64,000 bases of DNA. Origin: Rhodobacteraceae bacterium WFHF2C18. Its GTDB lineage: Bacteria; Pseudomonadota; Alphaproteobacteria; Rhodobacterales; Rhodobacteraceae. This document shows, in pieces, positions 1 to 8,838 of the stretch. The notes beneath the pieces were generated by a model that was not told where the DNA came from, ran no database searches, and saw nothing but the letters and a program-made list of their open reading frames with translations. The position numbers were made by a program, and so were the translations under genes. The stretch covers positions 62,001-126,000 of the forward strand of contig NHTQ01000006.1 in the NCBI GenBank assembly GCA_002166865.1, given 5' to 3'. Numbering within the stretch: the stretch's first letter is position 1; each line of letters opens with the position of its first letter.

Positions 1-77
1 TCCCCGCTGGCGTGGTAGGCCTCCATCATGGCGAGTTGATACAGGTCGGTGAGCAGGAAACTCCGGTCTGGCTGCAT
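1..77 (-). CDS. pncB: Nicotinate phosphoribosyltransferase, N-terminal end only
   Basis: Only the first 25 codons lie in the window; the gene runs off the left edge on the minus strand. The start ATG (complement of 75-77) is preceded by GAGG eight bases upstream. The visible peptide opens MQPDRSFLLTDLYQLAMMEA. The LLTDLYQL-MM signature is the usual N-terminus of nicotinate phosphoribosyltransferase, the enzyme that converts nicotinate and PRPP to nicotinate mononucleotide in NAD salvage. The DUF2267 gene ends 60 bases upstream in the same direction, so the two may be co-transcribed. The family call rests on this short motif alone. Confidence 0.75.
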   Translation of the reverse strand, partial: MQPDRSFLLTDLYQLAMMEAYHASG

Positions 78-137
78 GCAGGGGGCCTCGATCTTTTGCA
101 GTGGGGCGAAGCGCGCGGGCCGCGCGGAGCAGAGCGG

Positions 138-560
138 TCAGAAAAGTGCCCGGATTTCCTGGGAAAAGGCGGTTTTCACGTCGTCCATCTCGCCCTCGGA
201 GACATGCGCGTCCAGCACCGCCATGACCGCCGCGATCGCCTGCGGCGCGTCCCCCAGCGGGTCTGTCTCGAACGCCTCCTGGACGCGGGCGATGAACCCT
301 TCCCGGCTGCGCTCGCGCACGGGCGTCCGCGAGGGATCCCATCCCTCGTAATAGATCCCGCGGATCAGCGTGGGGAGTTGCGCGCCCAGCTGGGCCGCCT
401 CGTCAGGGTTGAGGTGATCGCGGACAACGTGAAGCACCTGCCGCAACAGGCGATAGGCGCGATGCTTGTGCTCCCAGCCCGTCCGCTCGTTCACCTCGTT
501 GAACCAGACGTTCGCGGCTTCGGCGGACTCGTCGATGATCTTCAATCCCAGTGCGCTCAT
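138..560 (-). CDS. DUF2267 domain protein
   Basis: A 140-residue protein starting MSALGLKIIDESAEAA; GGAGG sits upstream of this ATG, which is why I prefer it over a longer reading frame. The segment with NEVNERTGWEHKHRAYRLLR, followed by HVVRDHL, is typical of DUF2267 proteins. These are small helical proteins of unknown biochemical role, often encoded beside stress or transport genes. Further on, the pattern LGAQLPTLIRGIYYEGWDPS also matches the family. No signal peptide or membrane segment is seen. It lies directly upstream of the nicotinate phosphoribosyltransferase start. Confidence 0.8.
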   Translation of the reverse strand: MSALGLKIIDESAEAANVWFNEVNERTGWEHKHRAYRLLRQVLHVVRDHLNPDEAAQLGAQLPTLIRGIYYEGWDPSRTPVRERSREGFIARVQEAFETDPLGDAPQAIAAVMAVLDAHVSEGEMDDVKTAFSQEIRALF

Positions 561-850
561 GGCACCCTCCATGCAATGCGTGTGCTCACCTGTCCCCGGC
601 CCCGTGCCAGTCCTGTCCGCCGCGATGCACGGCACCGCGCCGTCACACCTTGGCAAGATGACACCCGCGAAAGCAAGTGATCAATCCACCAAGAAGACGC
701 CGCAACGGGCAGTTCCTGATAAGAGCCCCCGCCCGCGGCGCCACCGTATTGCACCGCCGCGATGCGGCAATGCTCTTCGGCAGAACGCAGGGCTTGCCCC
801 CCGAATCCTGCCCGGTTCGTGATCGCGCATCAGACCGGGGCCGCAACGCC

Positions 851-3800
851 TTATCCGGTCCGTTGCGGCACCGCCGGTCGGCCCGCGGTGTGGCTGTGTG
901 ATCGCTCTTGCTTCGCAAAGCTCACCGGCCCCTTGGCGTGCGTCCGGTCACGCGGCTCAACGCTGGCTACATGCCATGTGCCGGAATCCTTCCGCAGCGA
1001 GAAATGGAACGCGCCGGGCTCTCCCGCGTAGGAGGGGCGCGCGCCGAACCGCGTGGCGAGCAGATCGGCGACGTCCTCGATCTCCGGCGCCCTGACGGGG
1101 CGGTTCCGGAACCGGGTGCGGTGATTGTCGGTGACGATCGGATAGAGGCGGAGCGCCACGTCTTCCGCGCTCGCGATGTCCAGCATGCCCACAAGGCCAT
1201 AGGGCGGCGCACCACGCTTTCGGAACTGTCCGGGGGCATTCCATGCGAAATTGCCCATGCCATAGACAACGGGGCGGTTCCGGCGGATCTCCGCTGGCTG
1301 GATCGCGTGCGTGCCGTGTCCCAGAATGATGTCGGCTCCGGCGTCCAGAAGTGCATCCGCGGCCGCCTCCTGCCCGGGCGTCACGGGCGCGTAGCTCTCG
1401 CCCCAATGCGGATAGACCACGAAGATGGGCGCAGGCAGGTCGTCACGCAGGCGGTCGACCATTGCCGCGATCCGCTTCGGCGACAGCCGGGCCACTCCGC
1501 TGCGTTGCGCCGTGGCGTACCACCGGTAGCGCTGCGCGTAGCGGTCGCTGTATTGGAACCCCGCGAACACCACGACGCTCATCGGCGTCCCGTTCACATC
1601 GAAGCGGAAGATCAGCGGCTTCTCGGCGATCCGCTCGTCACTGCCGGCGCCGAACGCGGCGATGCCGGCCGCATCGAGCTGTTCCGTCGACGCGAAAAGC
1701 CCCTCTGCGCCGCAATCCAGGGCATGGTTGTTCGCGAGCCCGACCGCATCGAACCGCGCGTGGCGCAGGGCCGCGACGGTTCGGTCCGCGTCGGACCAGA
1801 CAAGCCCCCGCTTGCGCCCCCGCAATGCGGGATCCGAACGCCAGTGAAGCGGCACCTTGAGGTTTCCCACCCGGTAGTCGGCGCTTTCAAGCAGGCCCGA
1901 AAGGCGTTCCAGACAGCTTTCGTGTCCATGCCCTTCCAGTTGTGACTGCAGTTGCGTGACGCGGGGATGGTGCACGAAGCTTTCCCCGAAGCCGATATCG
2001 CCGGCAAAGAGAAACCGCTTGGCAATGGGCGCCCCGCGCGCGGGCGCCGCGGCACGCGCCGGAGCCGCCGGCGGCGACAGGCCCAGCGCGTGAAGCGCGC
2101 GCTCCGGCGCGTCGGGATCCGCCGCGCGGCAGACGCCGAGCCGCGTGATCCGCGACAGACCCTCGCTCGCGCGGTCCAGCCATTTCGAGTTCCCGCTGTC
2201 CGGCATGATGGCGAGATCGACCTCGGTGAGGCCGGCACCTGCGCGCACGATGTCCCGCGACCGCAGTTCGATCAGCGCGATTTCGATCTCCTCGTTCAGC
2301 TTCAGCGCATCGAGCGAACGAAACCGGACAACCCCGTTGCGCTGCCTCGCCTGCTTGCCACCTTCAACGCTGCGCTTGCCGGCACGGCCTTCTCCCGCAT
2401 AGCGGCCGAGCATCAGACCTTTCTGCCTGGCCGCGGCCAGAACGGTTTTGCGGATCCGGTCATCCCTTCGCGGATCGACGAGCACCAGCGTGGGCACCCG
2501 GCTGCGCGCGCCGTCGGGATAAAGGTAGTCCAGGTAGTCCTTGGCAACATCCCGCGGCCGACCTTCCGAGACAACGAGGTGCAGGCTGAAACCGGGCTGC
2601 GTGTTCAATTCGCAGATCGCGCCACCGGCCTGTCGAGGCGGCTTCGTGATATCGGTGGTGATGTAGTCGATCCCGCAGGAGTCGATCTTGAGAAGGCGGG
2701 CGGCATGTTCCGCCGTCTCGCGTACCGCGGGATGAACTTGATCGGTCACGTCCACGCTGTCGCCCCCCTGGCTGACGTTCGAAACCTCGCGCAGTTTGAC
2801 GACCCGGCCGGCTTCGGGCACCGCGTCGAAGGTGAGGCCCTGCTTGGCGAGGCAGGCTTCGGCGATCCTGTCCAGAGGCAGCGGGTGACGAACCGAAAGC
2901 CGGGAGACAGGCATCTTCCAGCGTCCGGGCGTCGCGTTCTCCATCTCGACGAGAGCGCGGACATCGTGCGCACCATCCGCGATCACACGCGCGGGGCGCC
3001 TGTGGCTTGCCGCGACGAAACGCCCGCCGAGTACCAGGAGCCGGTACTCCTGTCCGGGAACGAAGCGCTCGATGATCACACTGCGGGAAATCTTCTGCGC
3101 GCTCCGGACGGCTCGCGCCAACTGAAGCACGGTCTCGGGACGGACGGTGACGCCGTACCCTTGGCGCCCCCTTTTCGCGGGTTTCACGACGATCTCGCCG
3201 CCGAGCTTTTCGGCGGCGCGGACCGCACCACGAAATGTCCGGACGGTTCTTTGCCTCGCGACCGGCAGACCGGCGTCGGACAGGAAGCGGTGGGTTGCGG
3301 CCTTGAGCTGGGCAACCCGTTTCCCGATCAGGGGCGTGTCGGAGGACTCCGAGCAATACAGCATCTTGGCGTACCGGCCGCTACCGAGGCGGATGAAGAT
3401 CGTGTTCGGAACGCTTTCCCAGGGTATTCCCCGGTCGGCGGCCCGCGCCGCGACGGTAAGCGTGTCATAGGCGGGCGTGTCGCGCGCCGCGGCGCGTTGG
3501 AAACGGATGACCGCCTCGCGGAATGCCGCATCGAACGCCTGTCGCGACCGCCGGTCTGCAAGCAAGACGACAATCTCCACGGCAATTCGGGCGGCGCGGC
3601 GCCCGACCGCCGCGTTCCGCGCCTCGAAAACGACCCGGTCGTGCGAAGCGGGCCGGCAGTCGGAATAACCAACCGGCCAGAAGAGCGAGCGCTGCAAAAG
3701 CAGCGCCACCGCACCGACGGCGACATTGGCCGGCAGGGTCCGCGGACCGCCGGCGCAGAGGTACCAAGCCGGAAACTCGCGCGCGTCGGCCCTGAGGCAT

Positions 3801-3943
3801 TCCGCGGCGGCGCACAGGTCCTCTGCCGCATCCGGGCGCAGACAGTGCGCCTCGCCGTCGCCGAAGGACAGCTCAACCCTGACCGCTTGATTGCGGCACC
3901 AGATGTTGCCCGGTGCCAAGTGCCGTATCCTCCGGATCTCCAT
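851..3943 (-). CDS. Cyanophycin-synthetase-like ATP-grasp / dead Mur-like domain / CapA fusion
   Basis: A 1030-residue soluble protein with no signal peptide. Residues 1-190 resemble the N-terminal region of cyanophycin synthetase (VVFEARNAAVGRRAARIAVE). Residues about 205-475 are an ATP-grasp ligase (IVVKPAKRGRQGYGVTV, then IIERFVPGQEYRLLVLGGR, then ICELNTQPGF, then SEGRPRDVAKDYLDYLY). Residues 483-590 align by eye with the cyanophycin-synthetase Mur-ligase domain, but the GTNGKTT P-loop position reads VDPRRDDRIRKT, so this domain should not bind ATP. Residues 645-960 are a CapA/PgsA-type metallophosphoesterase (FAGDIGFG, LANNHALD, YPHWGESY, GHGTH, VYGMGNF); the usual NLE motif is NLK at 694-696. 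The start has a GGGAGG site and lies 19 bases after the HlyD gene. The inferred role is ATP-dependent amide-bond formation, with the CapA domain possibly trimming or releasing product. The substrate is unknown. Confidence 0.8.
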   Translation of the reverse strand: MEIRRIRHLAPGNIWCRNQAVRVELSFGDGEAHCLRPDAAEDLCAAAECLRADAREFPAWYLCAGGPRTLPANVAVGAVALLLQRSLFWPVGYSDCRPASHDRVVFEARNAAVGRRAARIAVEIVVLLADRRSRQAFDAAFREAVIRFQRAAARDTPAYDTLTVAARAADRGIPWESVPNTIFIRLGSGRYAKMLYCSESSDTPLIGKRVAQLKAATHRFLSDAGLPVARQRTVRTFRGAVRAAEKLGGEIVVKPAKRGRQGYGVTVRPETVLQLARAVRSAQKISRSVIIERFVPGQEYRLLVLGGRFVAASHRRPARVIADGAHDVRALVEMENATPGRWKMPVSRLSVRHPLPLDRIAEACLAKQGLTFDAVPEAGRVVKLREVSNVSQGGDSVDVTDQVHPAVRETAEHAARLLKIDSCGIDYITTDITKPPRQAGGAICELNTQPGFSLHLVVSEGRPRDVAKDYLDYLYPDGARSRVPTLVLVDPRRDDRIRKTVLAAARQKGLMLGRYAGEGRAGKRSVEGGKQARQRNGVVRFRSLDALKLNEEIEIALIELRSRDIVRAGAGLTEVDLAIMPDSGNSKWLDRASEGLSRITRLGVCRAADPDAPERALHALGLSPPAAPARAAAPARGAPIAKRFLFAGDIGFGESFVHHPRVTQLQSQLEGHGHESCLERLSGLLESADYRVGNLKVPLHWRSDPALRGRKRGLVWSDADRTVAALRHARFDAVGLANNHALDCGAEGLFASTEQLDAAGIAAFGAGSDERIAEKPLIFRFDVNGTPMSVVVFAGFQYSDRYAQRYRWYATAQRSGVARLSPKRIAAMVDRLRDDLPAPIFVVYPHWGESYAPVTPGQEAAADALLDAGADIILGHGTHAIQPAEIRRNRPVVYGMGNFAWNAPGQFRKRGAPPYGLVGMLDIASAEDVALRLYPIVTDNHRTRFRNRPVRAPEIEDVADLLATRFGARPSYAGEPGAFHFSLRKDSGTWHVASVEPRDRTHAKGPVSFAKQERSHSHTAGRPAVPQRTG

Positions 3944-3962
3944 GGCTCCGCGCCTCCCTTTC

Positions 3963-5279
3963 TCACTCCTCTCTCAGGGCGCGTGCGATCCCGCGCCTGA
4001 GTGGTGCCGAGATGTAGTCCCATGTCGTGCGCGCACCGGTCAGGATCATGACCTCGGCGCTCATGCCCGTCTGCAGGGGGACGCCGCTTGCCTGGATATC
4101 GTCCTGGGAAAGCCGGATCCGGGAAAGGTAATAGGCCCCGCCCGTACGCGGATCGACGATCCGGTCCGCCGAAATGGTCTGGACCGTACCCTCCACCGCA
4201 GCCTGGCTGCGTCGGTTCAGCGCGGTGAACCACACGGTCGCCGGCATGCCTACCCGCACGCGATCGATGTCGCGCGGATCGATCGACGCCCTGACAACAA
4301 GCTCGTCGTTGACCGGAACGATGTCGAGCAGCTTCTCGCCCGGGCCGATGACGCCGCCATCCGTCGTCACCCGCAAATTGTTGACGACCCCCGCCACCGG
4401 CGCACGGATATCGGTCCGCTGCATCACGTCCCGGGCGGCGGCCAAGTCCTTCTCGACCTCGTAGAGCGCGGCGCGCGTGGCCGCCAGTTCCTTCACTACC
4501 CGGTTGTCGTCGGATGTCCGCAGTTCGGCCTTGCGCAGGCGTGCCTCCTCTATCCTCTGGCGCGCCGTTCCTATGGCGGCTTTGTTGGAACTGATAAGCC
4601 CCTGCAGCTCGGCCTTCTCGCGCAGGAGCGCCATGTGCCGTGGTCGTTCGGCCAGTCCGCGTTCCATCAATTTCGCGACGATCCCGATTTCCTCTTCCAG
4701 CAGGGTGAGCTGGCTCTCAGACGCCTTGATCTGACCCTCAAGGCCGATGATCTCGCTTTCCAAGCCCTCCTGCGTGCGCTCGATCACGCCGAGACGGTCA
4801 GCGATCAGCCGCTTCCGGCGCTCGAAGGCGTCGACCTGGGCGTCCATGGCCTCTTGCGCGGCGATGTCCCCGACCTTGCGCGTCATGTCCGGGGGAAACG
4901 CGATCCGCTCACGGCCGTCGCGCTCGGCGATCAGGCGGGCCTCCAGCGCCCTCAGTTCGTAAAACCGCGCCTGTGCTTCGCCGAGCTCGGACATGGGAAC
5001 CGTATTGCTCAACCGTATCAGGATCTCGCCCGCGGCGACCTCGTCGCCATCGCGGACACGAATGTCCTCGATGATGCCGCCTTCAAGGTGCTGCACCGTG
5101 CGGACATTGGAGTCGACGCTGACGAGACCCGGCGCGACCACGGCGCTTTGCAGCGGGGCCATCACCGACCAGGCCGCCAAGGCGCCGCAGAAAACCGCGA
5201 TGATGGCGAAGCCGATCAAGGCCAGGCCGCGCCCGAAGGGCGGCCGCCCACGTGGGGCAGGCTGCGCCCTCGGGGTCAT
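3963..5279 (-). CDS. HlyD/PrtE-type periplasmic adaptor of a type I secretion system
   Basis: A 438-residue membrane-fusion protein. One N-terminal membrane anchor (GLALIGFAIIAVFCGALAAW) is followed by a lipoyl half (VQHLEGGIIEDIRVRDGDEV), a long coiled-coil hairpin rich in Glu, Arg and Leu (about residues 110-290), and the second lipoyl half (TDIRAPVAGVVNNLRV). The C-terminal beta-barrel follows. This is the PrtE/HlyD layout, linking an inner-membrane ABC exporter to a TolC-like outer-membrane channel. No TolC gene is in the window. The ATG overlaps the stop of the ABC gene (ATGA), so the two are translationally coupled, as expected for partners. Confidence 0.93.
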   Translation of the reverse strand: MTPRAQPAPRGRPPFGRGLALIGFAIIAVFCGALAAWSVMAPLQSAVVAPGLVSVDSNVRTVQHLEGGIIEDIRVRDGDEVAAGEILIRLSNTVPMSELGEAQARFYELRALEARLIAERDGRERIAFPPDMTRKVGDIAAQEAMDAQVDAFERRKRLIADRLGVIERTQEGLESEIIGLEGQIKASESQLTLLEEEIGIVAKLMERGLAERPRHMALLREKAELQGLISSNKAAIGTARQRIEEARLRKAELRTSDDNRVVKELAATRAALYEVEKDLAAARDVMQRTDIRAPVAGVVNNLRVTTDGGVIGPGEKLLDIVPVNDELVVRASIDPRDIDRVRVGMPATVWFTALNRRSQAAVEGTVQTISADRIVDPRTGGAYYLSRIRLSQDDIQASGVPLQTGMSAEVMILTGARTTWDYISAPLRRGIARALREE

Positions 5280-6988
5280 TTCACCCTCCGAAGGAGCGAC
5301 GACGGCGCCTGCTTGGCTGCGGGCCGCTCTGGCGAGGTGATCTCGGCGCCATTCTCGTCGAGGGTCATGAAACGATCCGCCAGGCGGGCCAGTCGGTTCG
5401 AGTTGACCGCTTGGGTGACGAGAATCGAGGTGCCCTCGTCCTTCAGGGCGCGCAGCGTGGCGCCGACCTTGCGCTGCGTGGGGCGATCAAGATTGGCCCA
5501 CGGCTCGTCGAGAACGAGAAGCCGCGGCCGGCCGAAGAGCGCCCGGGCCAATGCGATACGTTTGCGCGCGCTTCCCGATAGCGGGCATTCCACGTCCGGC
5601 CCGACCGGTGTGTCATAGCCGGCCGGCAGCCGGGCTATCACGTCGTGCACGCCGACCAGCTTGGCAAGATCGACAACCCGGTCGAAGGGGGCGTCTTCGA
5701 GGCGCGAGATGTTGTCCCGGATCGTCCCGGAAAACAGCTCGATATGCTGCGGCAGATAGCCGATCAATTCGGCCCGCAACTTGGCCGGGAGCCGCGAAAC
5801 GGGATACTCGCCGAAACGGACCAGCCCGCTGCGCGGTGCCAGCAGCCCTGTCGCCAAACGCGAAATGGTGGTCTTGCCGGTTCCCGCGCCGCCCGTGACA
5901 AGCATCATTTCACCCGGTTCCAACTCGAACGAAACGCGGCGGAAGACCCTGTTCGGCTGATACGGGTAGCGATAGCCGACGGTGTCGAAGACAAACGTGC
6001 TCTTTTTCAGCCCGGACAGGACGGAGGGCGATAGCTCCCGGGTCGGCGCAAGTTGGCCCGCCAAGCCGGCATAGGCCTCGCGCGCCTCGCGCATGCCGCG
6101 CCAGTTCCGCACGGCGCGTTCGATGAGCGTGTAGCCGAAGCCGGCCATGACCCGCGCGGCGAAGATCGCGCCAAGGGTCAGGATGTCGGACAGGAAAAGC
6201 CAGATCCCGACCGCAAGGATCCCGATCCGCATGATCCGCGAGAAACCTTGCATCGCGACACGGAAGGTCAGCCCGCGGGCTTCGGCCGTTTCGCGTTCCA
6301 CACTGCGCCCGCGCGAGGCAGCCTCCCACTTCCCGCTCAGGGCGTCCGCCATGCCGAGACCGGTCAGGCTTTCCCGGTTGCGTTCGGCGGTCCGGATCAT
6401 CTCGCTCGTGTCGCGGCCCGCGTCGCGCGCGGCCCGCCGCGACGATTGCGTCATCAGGTCATGCGCCAACGCGAGAACGAGGAGAACGATCACGGAAAGG
6501 ACCGCGACGGCACCTAGGATCGGATGAATGAGAAAGACCCCGAGGATGAAGACGGGCGCCCAGATCAGATCGATCCAGTTTGCCAGTCCCCGTCCCACGA
6601 AATTGCGCACTGTCGCCAGATTGGCCAGTCCATGCCGCGCGTCCGACGCCCGGTGCAGTTCCGACCCGGCCAGCGACCGCTGCACGATGCGGGGCCCGAG
6701 TTGTTCGTCGATCCATTCCGACCAGTGCAGGAGCATCCGGCGACGGACGATATCAAGCGCAATTCCCGCACCAATGGCGGCCAGCGCGGCGAGCGTCAGG
6801 ATGACCAGCGTCTCCACGCTTCGGCTTGCCGGAACGCGGTCGAGCACCTGTAGAAGGTAGAGCGGCATCGCGAATTTCAGGATGTTGACGAAGCTGCTGA
6901 AGAGCACGACCGCCGCAAGGCCACCGCGCGAGGCATGCCAGACCTCGCCGATCGGTGTGCGCTCACCTGCCTTGCGCCTTTGTGCCAT
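5276..6988 (-). CDS. PrtD-type type I secretion ABC permease/ATPase with altered switch residue
   Basis: A 570-residue half-transporter. An N-terminal transmembrane domain (about residues 20-300) precedes one nucleotide-binding domain, with no C39 peptidase domain, so it is PrtD-like rather than a bacteriocin-type exporter. Walker A is GGAGTGKTT at 366-374 and Walker B is LLVLDEPWANLD, with Asp494 and Glu495 kept. Two motifs are off consensus. The signature reads LSGSARKR instead of LSGGQRQR, and the switch (H-loop) position reads LVTQAVN with Gln526 where ABC exporters normally have His. The start has AAGGA upstream and lies 23 bases after the P-loop/transposase-domain gene. It presumably exports the product of this operon with the HlyD adaptor. 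Confidence 0.9.
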   Translation of the reverse strand: MAQRRKAGERTPIGEVWHASRGGLAAVVLFSSFVNILKFAMPLYLLQVLDRVPASRSVETLVILTLAALAAIGAGIALDIVRRRMLLHWSEWIDEQLGPRIVQRSLAGSELHRASDARHGLANLATVRNFVGRGLANWIDLIWAPVFILGVFLIHPILGAVAVLSVIVLLVLALAHDLMTQSSRRAARDAGRDTSEMIRTAERNRESLTGLGMADALSGKWEAASRGRSVERETAEARGLTFRVAMQGFSRIMRIGILAVGIWLFLSDILTLGAIFAARVMAGFGYTLIERAVRNWRGMREAREAYAGLAGQLAPTRELSPSVLSGLKKSTFVFDTVGYRYPYQPNRVFRRVSFELEPGEMMLVTGGAGTGKTTISRLATGLLAPRSGLVRFGEYPVSRLPAKLRAELIGYLPQHIELFSGTIRDNISRLEDAPFDRVVDLAKLVGVHDVIARLPAGYDTPVGPDVECPLSGSARKRIALARALFGRPRLLVLDEPWANLDRPTQRKVGATLRALKDEGTSILVTQAVNSNRLARLADRFMTLDENGAEITSPERPAAKQAPSSLLRRVK

Positions 6989-7011
6989 CGCCTATCCTTT
7001 CCCGGCCGGCC

Positions 7012-8838
7012 TCAGCGGCCCGCGAAGGTGCTCCGGGCAAGCCTTTCGCTGAATTGACTGAAATCGCGGTCGGCCTCTCCATCGTAATCGTCGTATAGAT
7101 CCATGCCGGTGAGGGCGGAGGCCGTCTGTCCGCCCAAGGCTGCGGCATAGGCCGCGCCCGCCTCCATTTCTGTCTCCTTGTCCAGCTCCAGCGTGCTTGT
7201 GCTTGAGGGGCCTTCCGGGTGCGAGGACAGCGGCGCGATGATGTGCCGGCCGGCCCCGGCGATCGTTTCGGACAGCCGCGCCTCCAGTTCGGAGACCGCG
7301 CCCCCATCCAGCGTCTCGCCGGCCAGGGCATGGGCCAGCCGGGCGACCGCCTCGCCGAACCCGCTGGTTCCGAAGTTCTCGATCACGGCCTCGACGGTCC
7401 CCGAAAGCGGTGGTCTGGCAAGGAAGGCAGGCTGATACCAGCCTTTCCGCAGTTTCGGGACCTTCATCTTGATACGTCCCAACGACGTTGCCCACTTGAC
7501 TGGCCGGCTGCCGTTACGCTTGTTCTGTCGGGCGCCGTGGCGCAGCCCGTAGCCGGCGCCGCACTGTGCGTCGACCTCTTCCGACATGACGAATTCCGCC
7601 GCTTCGCGCAGGATCCTGCGGCCGAGTTCCGTCTGATCGGCAAGCGGGGCGGCGCCGTTCACGTGCCCGTTCACGGCCTTTCCCCCATTGGCGGAGCCGT
7701 TCATGGCAGCGGGCACCGCGGCGCCGTTGCGCAGGCCCGGCAGGGCTTCCTTCGCCAATGTCCACAAGTGGCGATGACGATATTGAGACCCGATCAGCTT
7801 CTTCGCCGCCAGCCGGCGGATGGCGGGTACAAGCACGCCGTGCTGCAATTCGAAGGGGCTGTACACGCGCAGCCTGGTGGCTGTCTCGGCCTCGCGCATG
7901 CCAAGCGGCGAGCGTCCGATCCGCCCGCTGAGTCCCAGCACTTCGTGACCCGCGGCGCGCAGCACCTCCACCCCGTTGACGGCGCCCATGGAATCGTAGG
8001 CTGCGAAAACCGTGCCGAGCGTCCGGCTCTTGAGCCGTTTGCTCTGGATGAGTTGCGAGGTCTCCAGCTGTTGCAGGCCATCGGCGATCTCCACCACGGC
8101 CACATGGCACCCGGCTTTGCGCGCATGGGCCAGCAGCCGATCGCAGCCATCGACGATGTCGCTGACTGCGGTCAGATAGGTGCTGGCGAAACCGGCATCG
8201 GTGAAATCGGCGACGACATCGGCACCCGCATCCCGGACGATCCACATATCGCCCCCGGCCCCCGTGCCCGTGATCTTGAGGGCCGCCACGCGATAGCCGA
8301 GCCGCTTGAACCCCCGGACCATAGACGCCGCGGTCAGCGTTTTCCCGGCATTCATCGACGTGCCGAGGCAAAGCACCATCGGCACCTCCGGGCGGGCATA
8401 CGGGCGCGGGAGCGCGTAATGTGAAAGGTTGACGGGACGGCCGTCCGCGGTTCCGATGATCCCGATCGGCGAGATCTGCGTCGCGGGCAGCATCCGATCG
8501 TGACGTGATATTTCCACCGCCGCGATCCCGCCGGCCGCGACCAGTTGGCAGGGTGACAGATCCTCCCCTACCAGAGCCTCGAACTGGTCCGGGGCATAGC
8601 GGTTGCCGTAGGCAACGATGATCTCGTCCCCCGGAAACAGGAACGCGCGCCGCCCGTTGGCCAGTTCAAGCCTGGTCTGCTTTCCCAGTTCGTCTATGCG
8701 CGCGAGCACGAGATCGCCGGATACCGGACGCAGGCCATCCCCCCGCAAGAGACACTGCATATCCCCGGCGGCGACGCGGCGCGCGCTAAACGCCAACTTG
8801 GCACTAGAGAACCGTTCGCCATTCACGCTCTCGCGCAT
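7012..8838 (-). CDS. P-loop (DUF1611-like) protein fused to an IS256-type transposase N-terminal segment
   Basis: A 608-residue protein starting MRESVNGERF; GGAG lies upstream of this ATG. Residues 1-150 form a beta-rich region. A P-loop follows at 159-167 (GTSMNAGKT), then LGYRVAALKITGTGAGGD, which resembles DUF1611/dethiobiotin-synthetase-like NTPases. An Asn/Gly-rich linker (378-397) leads to residues 408-525. These match the N-terminal part of IS256/Mutator transposases: EEVDAQCGAGYG, RNGSRP, and IKMKVPKLRKGWYQPAFL. The fused segment stops before the DDE catalytic core, so it cannot transpose; a DNA- or protein-binding role is inferred. The last 70 residues are acidic. It is the first gene of the secretion/ligase operon. 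The transposase match is strong by eye; the NTPase family name is less certain. Confidence 0.75.
   Translation of the reverse strand: MRESVNGERFSSAKLAFSARRVAAGDMQCLLRGDGLRPVSGDLVLARIDELGKQTRLELANGRRAFLFPGDEIIVAYGNRYAPDQFEALVGEDLSPCQLVAAGGIAAVEISRHDRMLPATQISPIGIIGTADGRPVNLSHYALPRPYARPEVPMVLCLGTSMNAGKTLTAASMVRGFKRLGYRVAALKITGTGAGGDMWIVRDAGADVVADFTDAGFASTYLTAVSDIVDGCDRLLAHARKAGCHVAVVEIADGLQQLETSQLIQSKRLKSRTLGTVFAAYDSMGAVNGVEVLRAAGHEVLGLSGRIGRSPLGMREAETATRLRVYSPFELQHGVLVPAIRRLAAKKLIGSQYRHRHLWTLAKEALPGLRNGAAVPAAMNGSANGGKAVNGHVNGAAPLADQTELGRRILREAAEFVMSEEVDAQCGAGYGLRHGARQNKRNGSRPVKWATSLGRIKMKVPKLRKGWYQPAFLARPPLSGTVEAVIENFGTSGFGEAVARLAHALAGETLDGGAVSELEARLSETIAGAGRHIIAPLSSHPEGPSSTSTLELDKETEMEAGAAYAAALGGQTASALTGMDLYDDYDGEADRDFSQFSERLARSTFAGR

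Noticed and set aside
1952..4000. A 682-codon open frame on the plus strand opposite the ATP-grasp/CapA gene
   Set aside because: It has no recognisable domain and arises from the high G+C content of the real minus-strand gene, which has clear motifs throughout.
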